NCBI RefSeq assembly: GCF_024436175.1
Contig: NZ_JANFQP010000001.1
Coordinates: 248,001-312,000 of the forward strand
Source: Kaistella montana
GTDB taxonomy: Bacteria; Bacteroidota; Bacteroidia; Flavobacteriales; Weeksellaceae
Direction of reading: 5' to 3'
DNA length: 64,000 nt
Translations under genes and position numbers: made by a program
Shown: one piece after another, positions 42,237-50,852 of the stretch
Layout: each line of letters opens with the position of its first letter
How positions within the stretch are numbered: position 1 is the stretch's first letter
Notes under the pieces: generated by a model
What the model was told of the DNA's origin: nothing
Databases searched by the model: none
Seen by the model: the letters and a program-made list of their open reading frames with translations, nothing else

Positions 42237-43127
42237 ATGAAAGACAAGAAAAGAGCAATGGGACGCGGTTTGGGAGCAATTTTAAGTGCTGAATCTAAAG
42301 CTACCGTAAACTCCGCAACCGATGAAGGTGCTGATAAATTTGTAGGAAACATCGTAGAAGTTTCGTTGGAAGATATTTATGCCAACGCCACGCAACCGCG
42401 AACTTATTTTGATGAAAAAGCCCTGAATGATCTCGCGCAGTCGATCAAAAATTTAGGAGTCATTCAGCCGATTACACTCCGAAAAGAGGGCGATAAATTC
42501 GAAATTATTTCTGGTGAAAGACGTTTTCGTGCCAGTAAAATTGCAGGTTTAGAAACCATTCCAGCTTATATTCGATTGGTGAATGATCAGGAATTGCTCG
42601 AAATGGCTTTGGTGGAAAATATCCAGCGTGAAGATTTAGATGCTATCGAAATTGCACTTACTTATCAGCGATTGCTCGAAGAAATCGGGATGACTCAGGA
42701 AAATTTAAGCCAAAGAGTAGGAAAGGAAAGAAGTACGATTACCAATTCCATTCGTTTGTTGAGGTTGGATCCGGATGTTCAGAATTCCATTCGAAGTGGC
42801 GAGATTTCGGCCGGTCATGGTAGAGCAATTATCAGCTTGGACGATCCTCAGAAACAGCAAGAGCTTTTTAATAGAATCATTAAAAATAATTTGAGTGTAA
42901 GACAAGCTGAACAAGAATCTAATTTGCTTAAAAACCCTGTGGTTACAGAGAAAAAAGCAAAAGCTCCGGTTCCGAATCAGTTTAAGAAAGCAGAGAAAAA
43001 TCTCGCTGATATCTTGGAAGTAAAAGTTGAAATAAAAACCTCCGCCAACGGAAAAAAAGGGAAAATTGTCCTCGATTTCAAAAATGAAGAAGAGCTCGAA
43101 AACATCCTTTCACACTTTAATAAATGA
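42237..43127 (+). CDS. parB: Chromosome partitioning protein ParB (Spo0J)
   Basis: CTPase clamp that loads at parS and spreads. The 296-residue protein begins RAMGRGLGAILSAESKA, where the GRGLGA run typically contacts ParA. The CTP-binding N domain has NATQPRTYFDEKALNDLAQS, GVIQPITLR, SGERRFRASKIAGL and VENIQREDLDAIEIA; a helix-turn-helix follows (MTQENLSQRVGKERSTITNS), then a dimerisation C-domain. No parS palindrome was found in this window. The TGA overlaps the next gene's start (ATGA). Confidence 0.94.
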   Translation: MKDKKRAMGRGLGAILSAESKATVNSATDEGADKFVGNIVEVSLEDIYANATQPRTYFDEKALNDLAQSIKNLGVIQPITLRKEGDKFEIISGERRFRASKIAGLETIPAYIRLVNDQELLEMALVENIQREDLDAIEIALTYQRLLEEIGMTQENLSQRVGKERSTITNSIRLLRLDPDVQNSIRSGEISAGHGRAIISLDDPQKQQELFNRIIKNNLSVRQAEQESNLLKNPVVTEKKAKAPVPNQFKKAEKNLADILEVKVEIKTSANGKKGKIVLDFKNEEELENILSHFNK

Positions 43128-43753
43128 AAAAAATCATCCTAATTTTCATTCTGTTGTTTTCGCTGAAAATTTTCGCACAAGTCAGTCCGAAAGATACAAT
43201 TCGTGTTGAAAATTATCCTACAGATTCCATTTCTACCAAAAATTCTTCCTCTGATGTTGAGGTAATTGCTGATATTGAGGAAGCGAATGCAACTCCGAAA
43301 ATTGAGAAATATAATCCGACAAAAGCAGGACTTTACTCAGCAGTTTTGCCTGGTTTGGGTCAATATTACAACAAAAAATATTGGAAAATTCCCATCGTTT
43401 GGGGCGGAATTGGAACCGGTGTTGGGATTGTTCTTTGGAATCAAAAACAATATACGAGATATCGAAACGCATTTATCGCTCAGTTAAACGGACAAACTCA
43501 CGAGTTTTCTGATATTCCGGGAATTACTGCAGATGCTTTGGGAAGAGTTCAGGATCGTGCAAAGCGTCAACGAGATTATGCAATCGCGGTGACGGGTTTG
43601 GTTTATATACTAAATATTGTCGATGCAGTAGTTGATGCGCACTTGTACGAAGGTCGAAAAGATCCTGATTTAGCTTTGAAACCCACAGTGATTTTTGATG
43701 AATTTGGTAACCAGAATTCTAAAGCTGGTTTAAGTTTAAGTTATAATTTTTAA
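43124..43753 (+). CDS. DUF5683 domain-containing protein
   Basis: 209-residue exported protein of unknown function. Signal peptide MKKIILIFILLFSLKIFAQ. The DUF5683 core reads KAGLYSAVLPGLGQYYNKKY, WKIPIVWGGIGTGVGIV and, later, YILNIVDAVVDAHLYEGR; hydrophobic runs suggest two or three membrane passes. It overlaps parB by 4 bp and precedes dapB, so it is in the parAB operon. This linkage to parAB is recurrent in Flavobacteriia as far as I recall, but no role in segregation is known. Confidence 0.85.
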   Translation: MKKIILIFILLFSLKIFAQVSPKDTIRVENYPTDSISTKNSSSDVEVIADIEEANATPKIEKYNPTKAGLYSAVLPGLGQYYNKKYWKIPIVWGGIGTGVGIVLWNQKQYTRYRNAFIAQLNGQTHEFSDIPGITADALGRVQDRAKRQRDYAIAVTGLVYILNIVDAVVDAHLYEGRKDPDLALKPTVIFDEFGNQNSKAGLSLSYNF

Positions 43754-43783
43754 AGAAAAAGAAGCGCTTCGGCGTTGAATAAT

Positions 43784-44485
43784 ATGAAAATAGCGATTGT
43801 AGGATACGGAAAAATGGGCAAGATCATTGCGGAGATTGCCGAAAAAAGAGGTCATGAAATCGTGGCAAGATTAACGGAAACGCCCACCAAAGAAAATCTC
43901 AATAATCCGGACGTGGCGATCGAATTTACCAATCCTGAAGTGGCTTTCAATAATATTAAAAGTTGCCTCGAAAACAAAGTTCCTGTGATTTGCGGAACTA
44001 CCGGTTGGCTCGATCAGAAGCCAGAAATTGAGAAAATAGCTTCCGAAAATAATACCGCTTTTTTATATGGTTCCAATTTCAGTTTGGGCGTGAATTTATT
44101 TTTTGCCTTAAATGAAAAATTGGCCGATTTGATGAAAAATTTCAATGAATACAATGTTCAATTGGAAGAAATTCATCACACCCATAAAAAAGATGCTCCA
44201 AGTGGAACTGCGATTTCTTTGGCGGAAGGAATCATTAAAAATAATCAAAAATTCAACGCTTGGAAAATCGATGAAACCATGGAAAACCAGCTTGGAATTG
44301 TTGCGATTCGCGAAGATGAAGTTCCCGGAACTCACAGCGTTTTTTATAGAAGCGAAGTGGATGAAATCGAAATTAAACACACTGCTTTCAGCAGAGACGG
44401 ATTTGCATTGGGTGCCGTAATCGCCGCTGAATGGATTCAAGGAAAAACCGGAAACTTCTCGATGAAAGACGTTTTGGGATTGTAA
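43784..44485 (+). CDS. dapB: 4-hydroxy-tetrahydrodipicolinate reductase
   Basis: NAD(P)H-dependent step of the lysine/diaminopimelate pathway, supplying peptidoglycan precursor. 233 residues from ATG 43784; an in-frame TTG three codons upstream is rejected. N-terminal dinucleotide fold KIAIVGYGKMGKIIAEIA, IEFTNPEVAFNNI, CGTTGWLD, then the catalytic and substrate-binding motif EIHHTHKKDAPSGTAISLAE and the C-terminal HTAFSRDGFALGAVIAAEWI. It is shorter than the E. coli enzyme (273), as usual here. Confidence 0.93.
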   Translation: MKIAIVGYGKMGKIIAEIAEKRGHEIVARLTETPTKENLNNPDVAIEFTNPEVAFNNIKSCLENKVPVICGTTGWLDQKPEIEKIASENNTAFLYGSNFSLGVNLFFALNEKLADLMKNFNEYNVQLEEIHHTHKKDAPSGTAISLAEGIIKNNQKFNAWKIDETMENQLGIVAIREDEVPGTHSVFYRSEVDEIEIKHTAFSRDGFALGAVIAAEWIQGKTGNFSMKDVLGL

Positions 44486-44556
44486 CAAATTCCGCTATTA
44501 TTAAACTAATGAAAAACTGCTTCGGACAAAATTCCTAAAGCAAAAAGCAAAAATAT

Positions 44557-46209
44557 ATGAACTACTTTCTTACTTATGCCGTTTATGTTCTCATTCTTTC
44601 TGTATTGATGGGGATTTCTACATGGAAGCTTTTCAAAAAAATGGGCTACAATCCGCTTTTTGCTTTTGTGCCTTTTTACAATTATTATATCATTCAAAAA
44701 GAGACTAAACACTCGAAATGGTGGGTTTCGATGGCGTATCTTCCGATTGTAGGACCGATTATGATGACGGTTTTTCATTTATTTTTAATGAAACATTTCG
44801 GGAAAAGTTCATTCACACAGAAATTGCTTACCGTTGTTCTTCCTTTTATTTATATGGCTTTTGTGAATTATTCTAAAGATGCAGAAGTTGAAAAAGAGGA
44901 CGAATTATACCTCACTGAAGAAGAAAAAAATGAAAAAAAGAAAGAATCTTTCCTTGGTTCGGTAACATTTGCGGTAGTTTTCGCTACGATTGTTCATGTT
45001 TTTTTTACCCAACCTTTCGGAATTCCGACTGGTTCAATGGAAAGAACACTTTTGGTGGGAGATTTCCTATTTGTGAATAAGTGGAGCTACGGTTACCGAA
45101 TGCCGATGCGTCCTGTGGCGATTCCGTTTTTGCAGGGAACCATCATGGATACTGGAGAAAAAGGAAATCCAAAAGACGATCCGAAATCGTATGTTGATGC
45201 GGTGAAGTTGCCTTATGCCAGAATTTTCCAATTCAGCAAACCTGAGAAAAACGATATCGTTGTATTCAATTATCCTCAAGATTCAGTGCATAAAGCGATT
45301 GATAGAAAAGATCCTTACGTAAAACGTTGCGTTGCTGTTGCAGGGGATGTTATCGAAATGAAAGCGGGCAGACTTTTCGTGAACGGCAAACCGGAAACGA
45401 TTTTGGGCGATCAACAAGAACAACATAAATACATCGCAACAACCGGAAGCCAACTTGATATTCCTGCGTTATATAAACAATATGGTTTCCTTCCAGTTCA
45501 GGAAATCCAAACTGAAACCGGTTATCTTTATGATTTTCAAGGTTTAACTGATGAAACAGCTAAGGAAATTAAAAAACTTCCGCAAATTATTGAATTGAAA
45601 GAACATATTTGGGAAAAAGATTCCGCAGCGGTTTCTTATAAAGTAAATGCGGCGAGAGATGCTTATACCAAAAATGTTGATACGACACAATCGATTTTCC
45701 CTATCAACAAAAAATGGAATCAGGATTGGTATGGACCTTTGAGAATTCCTAAAAAAGGAGATGTGGTTACTTTAAACCAAGAAACTTTACCTGAATATCA
45801 GTGGATTATTTCCGAATATGAGCATAATAAACTCGAAAATAAAAACGGGAAAATCTTTGTAAACGGAAAAGAAACCAATCAATACACGATTCAGCAAGAT
45901 TATTACATGATGATTGGTGATAACCGCGATGCTTCTTTGGATGCAAGATTTTTCGGTTTCGTTCCGGAAGAAAATATCGTTGGAAAACCGATGTTTACTT
46001 GGATGAGCGTTGAAGGTTTGTTCCCAGATAAAAGTTCATCTTATCAACCTGAAGGTAAAAAAATCCGTTGGGATAGAATGTTCAAAGCGACAAACACTGG
46101 TGAAGCCAACAAAACTTCCTATTGGTGGGTTGCGGTGATTATTCTTGCGTTGTTTTTCGGTTGGGATTATTTCGCGAAATTCTTTAAGAAAAAAGAAAAA
46201 GAAGATTAA
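44557..46209 (+). CDS. lepB: Signal peptidase I, long Bacteroidota form with N-terminal membrane domain
   Basis: Cleaves signal peptides of Sec and Tat substrates at the periplasmic face. 550 residues, about twice typical size. Residues 1-115 form a separate multi-helix membrane domain (YVLILSVLMGISTWKLFKK, NPLFAFVPFYNYYIIQ) resembling DUF5684. Then comes a Lys/Glu linker, another membrane helix and the S26 catalytic domain: Ser160 in FGIPTGSMERTL and Lys256 in PYVKRCVAVAGDVIEM, with the late motif MMIGDNRDASLDARFFGFV. The 96-residue spacing between Ser and Lys implies an insert. A C-terminal helix (WWVAVIILALFFGWDYF) adds a further membrane anchor. Confidence 0.92.
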   Translation: MNYFLTYAVYVLILSVLMGISTWKLFKKMGYNPLFAFVPFYNYYIIQKETKHSKWWVSMAYLPIVGPIMMTVFHLFLMKHFGKSSFTQKLLTVVLPFIYMAFVNYSKDAEVEKEDELYLTEEEKNEKKKESFLGSVTFAVVFATIVHVFFTQPFGIPTGSMERTLLVGDFLFVNKWSYGYRMPMRPVAIPFLQGTIMDTGEKGNPKDDPKSYVDAVKLPYARIFQFSKPEKNDIVVFNYPQDSVHKAIDRKDPYVKRCVAVAGDVIEMKAGRLFVNGKPETILGDQQEQHKYIATTGSQLDIPALYKQYGFLPVQEIQTETGYLYDFQGLTDETAKEIKKLPQIIELKEHIWEKDSAAVSYKVNAARDAYTKNVDTTQSIFPINKKWNQDWYGPLRIPKKGDVVTLNQETLPEYQWIISEYEHNKLENKNGKIFVNGKETNQYTIQQDYYMMIGDNRDASLDARFFGFVPEENIVGKPMFTWMSVEGLFPDKSSSYQPEGKKIRWDRMFKATNTGEANKTSYWWVAVIILALFFGWDYFAKFFKKKEKED

Positions 46210-46258
46210 TTTCAGTGGATTTCAACTGAAAACTATCAACCATCAACTTTTAACTTAA

Positions 46259-46870
46259 ATGGACGTTTTATTGCCTTTGTTTTATTTGCCGCCGATTTCG
46301 TGGTTTTCTGTTTTTTTGAAAGAGGAAAACAAAATTTCCATTGAGCAATTCGAGAATTTTCCGAAGCAAACTTACCGCAACAGAACCGTTATTTATGGTG
46401 CAAACGGAAGATTGACTTTAATAATTCCGACTTTGCATAACGGGAAAAAAACAATCAATGAAATTGAGGTTTCGCAAAGGGAAAATTGGCAAAAACTTCA
46501 TTGGAAATCGATCAAAAACGCGTATCAAAGTTCACCTTATTTTGAGTATTATGAAGATCAATTAGAACAGATTTTCAGCTTTGAAACTCAGTCTTTATTT
46601 CAATTTAATTTGAATGCGCTACGAATCATTTTGAAAATTCTTAAAACAGAAAAGGCATATTCTTTGAATGAAGAATTCAGCAAAACTCCGGTTGCGGCAG
46701 ATTTTAGAAATCGATTTTCTGCCAAAAAAGAATCGGAATTTGAAATGGAAGATTATTATCAAACCTTTTCCGACAAATTGGGTTTCGAGAAGGACCTTTC
46801 CATTTTGGATTTGATTTGTAACAAAGGACCGGAAAGTTTGACTTATTTAAGAAATGTTCAGTCAAAATAA
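46259..46870 (+). CDS. WbqC-like family protein
   Basis: 203-residue soluble protein of the WbqC-like family, which was named from an O-antigen locus. Recognisable parts are LPLFYLPPISWFSVFL at the start, QTYRNRTVIYGANGRLTLII, and RENWQKLHWKSIKNAYQSSP followed by YFEYYEDQLEQIF. The reaction is unknown; a role in amino-sugar or peptide modification has been suggested for some relatives. It follows lepB by 49 bp and precedes the S8 peptidase gene by 9 bp, so it is likely part of their operon. Confidence 0.85.
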   Translation: MDVLLPLFYLPPISWFSVFLKEENKISIEQFENFPKQTYRNRTVIYGANGRLTLIIPTLHNGKKTINEIEVSQRENWQKLHWKSIKNAYQSSPYFEYYEDQLEQIFSFETQSLFQFNLNALRIILKILKTEKAYSLNEEFSKTPVAADFRNRFSAKKESEFEMEDYYQTFSDKLGFEKDLSILDLICNKGPESLTYLRNVQSK

Positions 46871-46879
46871 TAATTAATT

Positions 46880-48583
46880 ATGAAAAGAATTCTCATTGCA
46901 GCCTGCTTTATGACGGGTTTTGCATCTTTTGCTCAAAATACTACTGCTTTGGATCCGATGCAGGACAAAGATTTGATGACTTGGTATCACAAAGATTTTT
47001 CTTCATCCAATGTATATGGTGTTAATACCCAAAATGCTTATAAATATCTCGAATCCAAAGGTTTAAAACCGAAGTCGGTGATTGTTGGAGTTTTAGATAG
47101 TGGTGTTGAAGTAGATCATCCAGGATTGGTAAAAAACATGTGGAAAAATCCAAATGAAGTTCCAAATAATGGTAAAGATGACGATGGAAACGGTTATGTA
47201 GACGATATTTACGGCTGGAATTTCATCGGCGGTAAAAACGGCGACATCGATGTTGATAATATGGAAGTTACCCGCGTGGTGAAAAAATATCAATCGATTT
47301 TCGAAGGCGCAAATTCTACGACCAACAAAGCAAATCAGGCAAAAATGCCGGAAGAATTTGCGATGTACATGAAGGCGAAAGAAATTTTCACCAAAAAAAG
47401 CATCGATGCAAAACAAGGCTACGAAACTTACTCAAGAATTCAGAAAATGATTCCGAGTATGGTGGCTTTACTTAATGGTAAAAACCTAACTACAGAAGCA
47501 GTTTCTGCGATAACACCTGCAACTCAGGAACAAGCGATGGCGGTTTCAGTTTTGGGGCAAATTGCGAAAGATCCTTCCGTTAATGGAAAATCTCCAGCGG
47601 AAGTTCAAAAATATTTGGAAAGCCAAATGAAAGAAGCTTTGGATTATTATGGTCCACAAGCAACAAAACAGTATAATTTAGATTTCGATCCAAGAGCAGA
47701 AATCGTGGGCGATCATTATGAAGATTATTCTGAAAGAAAATACGGAAATAATCACTACGAAGGTCCCGATGCAAAACACGGAACCCACGTTGCAGGTATC
47801 ATTGCCGGACTTCCTCAAGGTAAAGAAATCCAGTACGGTGTAGGATATAAAGTTGCAAAAATAATGACTGTAAGAGCGGTTCCTGATGGTGACGAAAGAG
47901 ATAAAGATGTTGCCAACGCGATTAGATATGCTGTAGATAACGGAGCGAAAATCTTAAACATGAGTTTCGGAAAACCTGTTTCTCCAGGGAAATCTGAAGT
48001 TTGGAATGCTTTCAAATACGCACAAGATAAAGGAGTTCTTTTGGTGAAAGCAGCAGGAAACGAGAATGAAAATGTTGCAGAACATGTTGCATATCCTACC
48101 AATTTTAAAGACGTAAACGATGCAAAACCTTTCGTTAATAACATGATTGTTGTAGGTGCATCAACCAATAATAATGAATTTTTGAGAGCTGATTTCTCCA
48201 ATTATAACCAAAAAATGGTGAATGTTTTCGCACCAGGCGAGCAAATTTATTCTACCGTTACAGATGGAAAATATGAATATCTTCAAGGAACATCGATGGC
48301 ATCACCAGTTGTTGCAGGAGCGGCTTCTATTTTGTTGGCGTACATGCCGAATCTGAAACCGGAGCAAATCATCGAATCTTTTGTTAAAACTTCCAACAAA
48401 TCTTCGGTAAATGCAATGATCAATTCGAATACCAACAACAGATTCGATTTAATTTCAGAAGCTGGTGGAGTAATTGATGTGAGAAAAGCTGCAGAATATG
48501 CTTATACCAACTTCTATAAAGCGGCTCCAACTAAATCGACCGCAGCAAAAAAAGCATTGAAAAAACGAGTGAAAAGAAAATAA
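46880..48583 (+). CDS. Exported subtilisin-like serine protease (S8 family)
   Basis: 567 residues with signal peptide MKRILIAACFMTGFASFAQ. Catalytic triad: D73 in VGVLDSGVEVDHPGL, H300 in KHGTHVAGIIAG and S472 in LQGTSMASPVVAGAA; the oxyanion Asn region reads VKAAGNENENVAE. The triad Asp and His are 227 residues apart instead of the usual 30-45, because of a large helical insert at about 110-285. There is no T9SS C-terminal domain; the protein ends in a basic run (KKALKKRVKRK), so it is probably periplasmic. It is followed by a terminator. Confidence 0.92.
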   Translation: MKRILIAACFMTGFASFAQNTTALDPMQDKDLMTWYHKDFSSSNVYGVNTQNAYKYLESKGLKPKSVIVGVLDSGVEVDHPGLVKNMWKNPNEVPNNGKDDDGNGYVDDIYGWNFIGGKNGDIDVDNMEVTRVVKKYQSIFEGANSTTNKANQAKMPEEFAMYMKAKEIFTKKSIDAKQGYETYSRIQKMIPSMVALLNGKNLTTEAVSAITPATQEQAMAVSVLGQIAKDPSVNGKSPAEVQKYLESQMKEALDYYGPQATKQYNLDFDPRAEIVGDHYEDYSERKYGNNHYEGPDAKHGTHVAGIIAGLPQGKEIQYGVGYKVAKIMTVRAVPDGDERDKDVANAIRYAVDNGAKILNMSFGKPVSPGKSEVWNAFKYAQDKGVLLVKAAGNENENVAEHVAYPTNFKDVNDAKPFVNNMIVVGASTNNNEFLRADFSNYNQKMVNVFAPGEQIYSTVTDGKYEYLQGTSMASPVVAGAASILLAYMPNLKPEQIIESFVKTSNKSSVNAMINSNTNNRFDLISEAGGVIDVRKAAEYAYTNFYKAAPTKSTAAKKALKKRVKRK

Positions 48584-48599
48584 TCTTCATTCAGAATAG

Positions 48600-48630
48600 T
48601 ATAAAGTCCGATATTTTTCGGGCTTTTTTT
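48600..48630 (+). terminator. Rho-independent terminator after the S8 protease gene
   Basis: AAAGTCCGA / TTCGGGCTTT stem with a short AT loop, followed by a T-run, about 17 nt past the stop. Confidence 0.7.
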
Positions 48631-48689
48631 ATTTAAATCATCAACTTGGCACGGTTTTTTGTAACTTGAACTTAAATAATTTTATTACT

Positions 48690-49169
48690 ATGAAAAATTT
48701 ACTATTGGCCGGAATCATTGGAGCTGCATTTACAGTTTCTTGTTCCACAGCAAAAACAGCTCAATCAAATAGAAGTGAATTCTTAAAATTAAAAGGTGAC
48801 TGGGAAATTACCAGCGTTGATTACGATAAGAATTTTAAAGTAAAACCTTTCGATGAAGGTGCGGATGCACAATGTTTCGTAGGAAGTCATTGGAGACTGA
48901 TTCCAAACAACTGGACAGGTTCATATACCTTAAACGGTGGTGGTTCTTGCCCAAGTGTTATTCAGCCGATCAAATTTGAAGTGGTGAATGGTAACGAATT
49001 CAAATTCAAAAAATTATTGGAAGGATCTAAAGCAAAAGCAGTAACTGAAGGTTATTCTTTAAATTTAATTAGCCAAACTACAGATGGTTTCAGCTTGGAG
49101 CAAAATGTTCCTTCAAATGGCGAAAACGTAAGAATCGTATATAACTTTGCCAGAACTGGCATGAAATAA
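48690..49169 (+). CDS. Lipocalin-like lipoprotein
   Basis: 159 residues from ATG 48690; the frame is open from a TTG at 48666, which is rejected. Lipoprotein signal MKNLLLAGIIGAAFTVSC. The mature part reads LKLKGDWEITSVDYDKNF and then AQCFVGSHWRLIPNNWTGSY, typical of the Bacteroidota lipocalin-like family, with two Cys (CFVGSH and SCPSV) that may pair. It binds a hydrophobic ligand in principle; none is known. It lies 18 bp upstream of the OmpA-like gene and is probably co-transcribed with it. Confidence 0.85.
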   Translation: MKNLLLAGIIGAAFTVSCSTAKTAQSNRSEFLKLKGDWEITSVDYDKNFKVKPFDEGADAQCFVGSHWRLIPNNWTGSYTLNGGGSCPSVIQPIKFEVVNGNEFKFKKLLEGSKAKAVTEGYSLNLISQTTDGFSLEQNVPSNGENVRIVYNFARTGMK

Positions 49170-49187
49170 TAATATAAATTTATAATT

Positions 49188-49880
49188 ATGAATATTTTTA
49201 ATAAAACAAATATCGCAGCTTTGTTCATTTCCTCTTCTTTGGTTTTGACAAGTTGTGAAGCAGTACAAAACGCAAATAACCAACAAAAAGGTACCGTAAT
49301 TGGTACAGCAGCCGGTGCAGTAATTGGTGGTGTTTTAGGAAACAACATCGGTAAAGGTAAAAACGCTCCTGCAGGTGCAGTTCTTGGTGGAATCGTTGGT
49401 GGTGTTGCTGGTAACGTGATCGGTAGAAATATGGATAAACAAGCCAAAGAAATCAAAGAAACTTTACCTGGTGCTGAAGTAGAAAGAGTAGGAGAAGGAA
49501 TTAAAGTTACCATGAAAGAAAATATGGTCAACTTCGGATTTGATTCTTCAAATTTAACTTCTGTTGCTATGGCAAATCTTGATAAATTGGCTGAAGTTTT
49601 GAAAAACAATCCTGATACCAACATCAATATCTACGGACATACCGATAGCAAAGGAACTGATCAATACAACCTTTCGCTTTCTGATAGAAGAGCAGCGGCT
49701 GTGAAGACTTATTTAGTTTCCAAAGGAATTGCTGCAAGCAGAATGCTTACAATGGGTGTTGGTGAGAAAGAACCTATCGCAACTAATGATACCGATGAAG
49801 GTAGAGCTCAAAACAGAAGAGTTGAGTTCGCGATCACTGCAAACGAAGACATGATCAATGATGCTAAAACAGCTCAATAA
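49188..49880 (+). CDS. OmpA-family lipoprotein with glycine-zipper segment
   Basis: 230 residues. Lipoprotein signal MNIFNKTNIAALFISSSLVL ending in TSC, then a Gly-zipper region (GTVIGTAAGAVIGGVLGNNI and AGAVLGGIVGGVAGNVIGRN) that likely inserts into or oligomerises at the membrane, and a C-terminal OmpA/peptidoglycan-binding domain (VNFGFDSSNLT, INIYGHTDSKGTDQYNLSLS, GVGEKEPIATND, RAQNRRVEFAI). The peptidoglycan-contacting Asp and Arg are present. It resembles the YiaD/Pal group and would tether the outer membrane to the wall. A tetraloop terminator follows. Confidence 0.92.
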   Translation: MNIFNKTNIAALFISSSLVLTSCEAVQNANNQQKGTVIGTAAGAVIGGVLGNNIGKGKNAPAGAVLGGIVGGVAGNVIGRNMDKQAKEIKETLPGAEVERVGEGIKVTMKENMVNFGFDSSNLTSVAMANLDKLAEVLKNNPDTNINIYGHTDSKGTDQYNLSLSDRRAAAVKTYLVSKGIAASRMLTMGVGEKEPIATNDTDEGRAQNRRVEFAITANEDMINDAKTAQ

Positions 49881-49905
49881 GACCAAACCTTTTTTATTAT
49901 AATTA

Positions 49906-49928
49906 AGTCCGCTTCGGCGGATTTTTTT
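49906..49928 (+). terminator. Rho-independent terminator with UUCG tetraloop
   Basis: TCCGC-TTCG-GCGGA hairpin followed by seven T, 25 nt after the OmpA-family gene. The C(UUCG)G loop is exceptionally stable. Confidence 0.9.
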
Positions 49929-49941
49929 ATTTTAAATTCAC

Positions 49942-49949
49942 TATTTTTG
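49942..49949 (+). promoter_or_regulatory. Putative -7 box (TATTTTTG) for the polyprenyl-phospho-arabinose operon
   Basis: Exact consensus 18 nt before ATG 49968. It is just downstream of the preceding terminator, so the four genes 49968-53523 should form their own transcript. Confidence 0.45.
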
Positions 49950-49967
49950 GAATTGATTTTTACATTG

Positions 49968-50852
49968 ATGACAAAATATTTAAAACTGCTGCGTGTAGAA
50001 CAATGGGTGAAGAACCTTTTTGTTTTTGTGCCCCTTTTCTTTTCCGGAAATATCACCAATTTTGATCTGTTGATTAAAAGTTTTTTTGCGTTTTTAGTAT
50101 TTTCTTTCGCAGCGAGTTCAGTTTATATTCTCAACGATTATTCCGACATTGAGTCTGATAAAATTCACCCTGAAAAAAGCAAAAGACCACTCGCGAGCGG
50201 AGCTATTTCCAAAACTTCAGCAATTATTGTTTTTATAGGTTTAATCATACTAAGTACTGTTTTAATAATCTTTGGTGAAGCTTATTTTCACCATAATTTC
50301 TGGAAGTTTGCATCTATCATTATTTTTTATTTTTTAATGAATGTTTTGTACACTTTTAAGCTGAAACATGTTGCTATTATTGATGTGTGTATCATCGCTA
50401 TTGGTTTTGTGTTAAGGGTTTTGGCAGGAGGTTACGCCACCGGAATTTTTATTTCTCAGTGGGCGATTCTCCTTACGTTTGTCCTTGCTTTAGTATTGGC
50501 GATCGGGAAAAGACGTGGAGAATTGATCAATGCGCAAATTTCTGGGAAAACAAGAAAGGCTTTAGACGGTTACAATGTGCAGTTTGCCGATATAGCACTT
50601 TCCATCAGTTGTACGCTCGCTATTGTGTGTTACCTTATGTTTACGCTTTCTCCGGAGGTTCAGCAGCGTTTTCACCCAAGAGTTTTTTATACGGTGATTT
50701 TTGTGGTGTTTGCTTTTTTGCGCTATTTGCAGCAAACTTTGGTGTACAACAAAACCGAATCGCCGACCAAGATTATTTATAAAGACCGATACATTCAGAT
50801 TACCTTGATACTGTGGCTTGCGGCCTTTTTACTTCAAATTTATTTCAAATAA
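49968..50852 (+). CDS. UbiA-type polyprenyl-phosphate phosphoribosyltransferase (DPPR synthase-like)
   Basis: Membrane enzyme predicted to transfer 5-phosphoribose from PRPP to polyprenyl phosphate, as Rv3806c does in mycobacteria. 294 residues from ATG 49968 (upstream TTG rejected), about eight helices. The UbiA Asp-rich motif is in YILNDYSDIESDKIHPEKSK, preceded by LRVEQWVKNLFVFVPLF and followed by KRPLASGAIS, with second-site motifs LKHVAIIDVCIIAIGFVLR and LAIGKRRGEL. These segments track the mycobacterial DPPR synthase closely, unlike quinone-type UbiA. The stop overlaps the next ATG by 1 nt (TAATG). Confidence 0.9.
   Translation: MTKYLKLLRVEQWVKNLFVFVPLFFSGNITNFDLLIKSFFAFLVFSFAASSVYILNDYSDIESDKIHPEKSKRPLASGAISKTSAIIVFIGLIILSTVLIIFGEAYFHHNFWKFASIIIFYFLMNVLYTFKLKHVAIIDVCIIAIGFVLRVLAGGYATGIFISQWAILLTFVLALVLAIGKRRGELINAQISGKTRKALDGYNVQFADIALSISCTLAIVCYLMFTLSPEVQQRFHPRVFYTVIFVVFAFLRYLQQTLVYNKTESPTKIIYKDRYIQITLILWLAAFLLQIYFK

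Noticed and set aside
41255-43130. parS site for ParB
   Set aside because: No TGTTTCACGTGAAACA-like palindrome was found here or elsewhere in the window; only a half-like GTTTCACG near 15604.
49052-49627. 191-codon open frame on the minus strand opposite the lipocalin-like and OmpA genes
   Set aside because: It is antisense to two well-supported lipoprotein genes, has a Pro/Thr-rich composition produced by complementing their Gly-rich codons, and matches no family.
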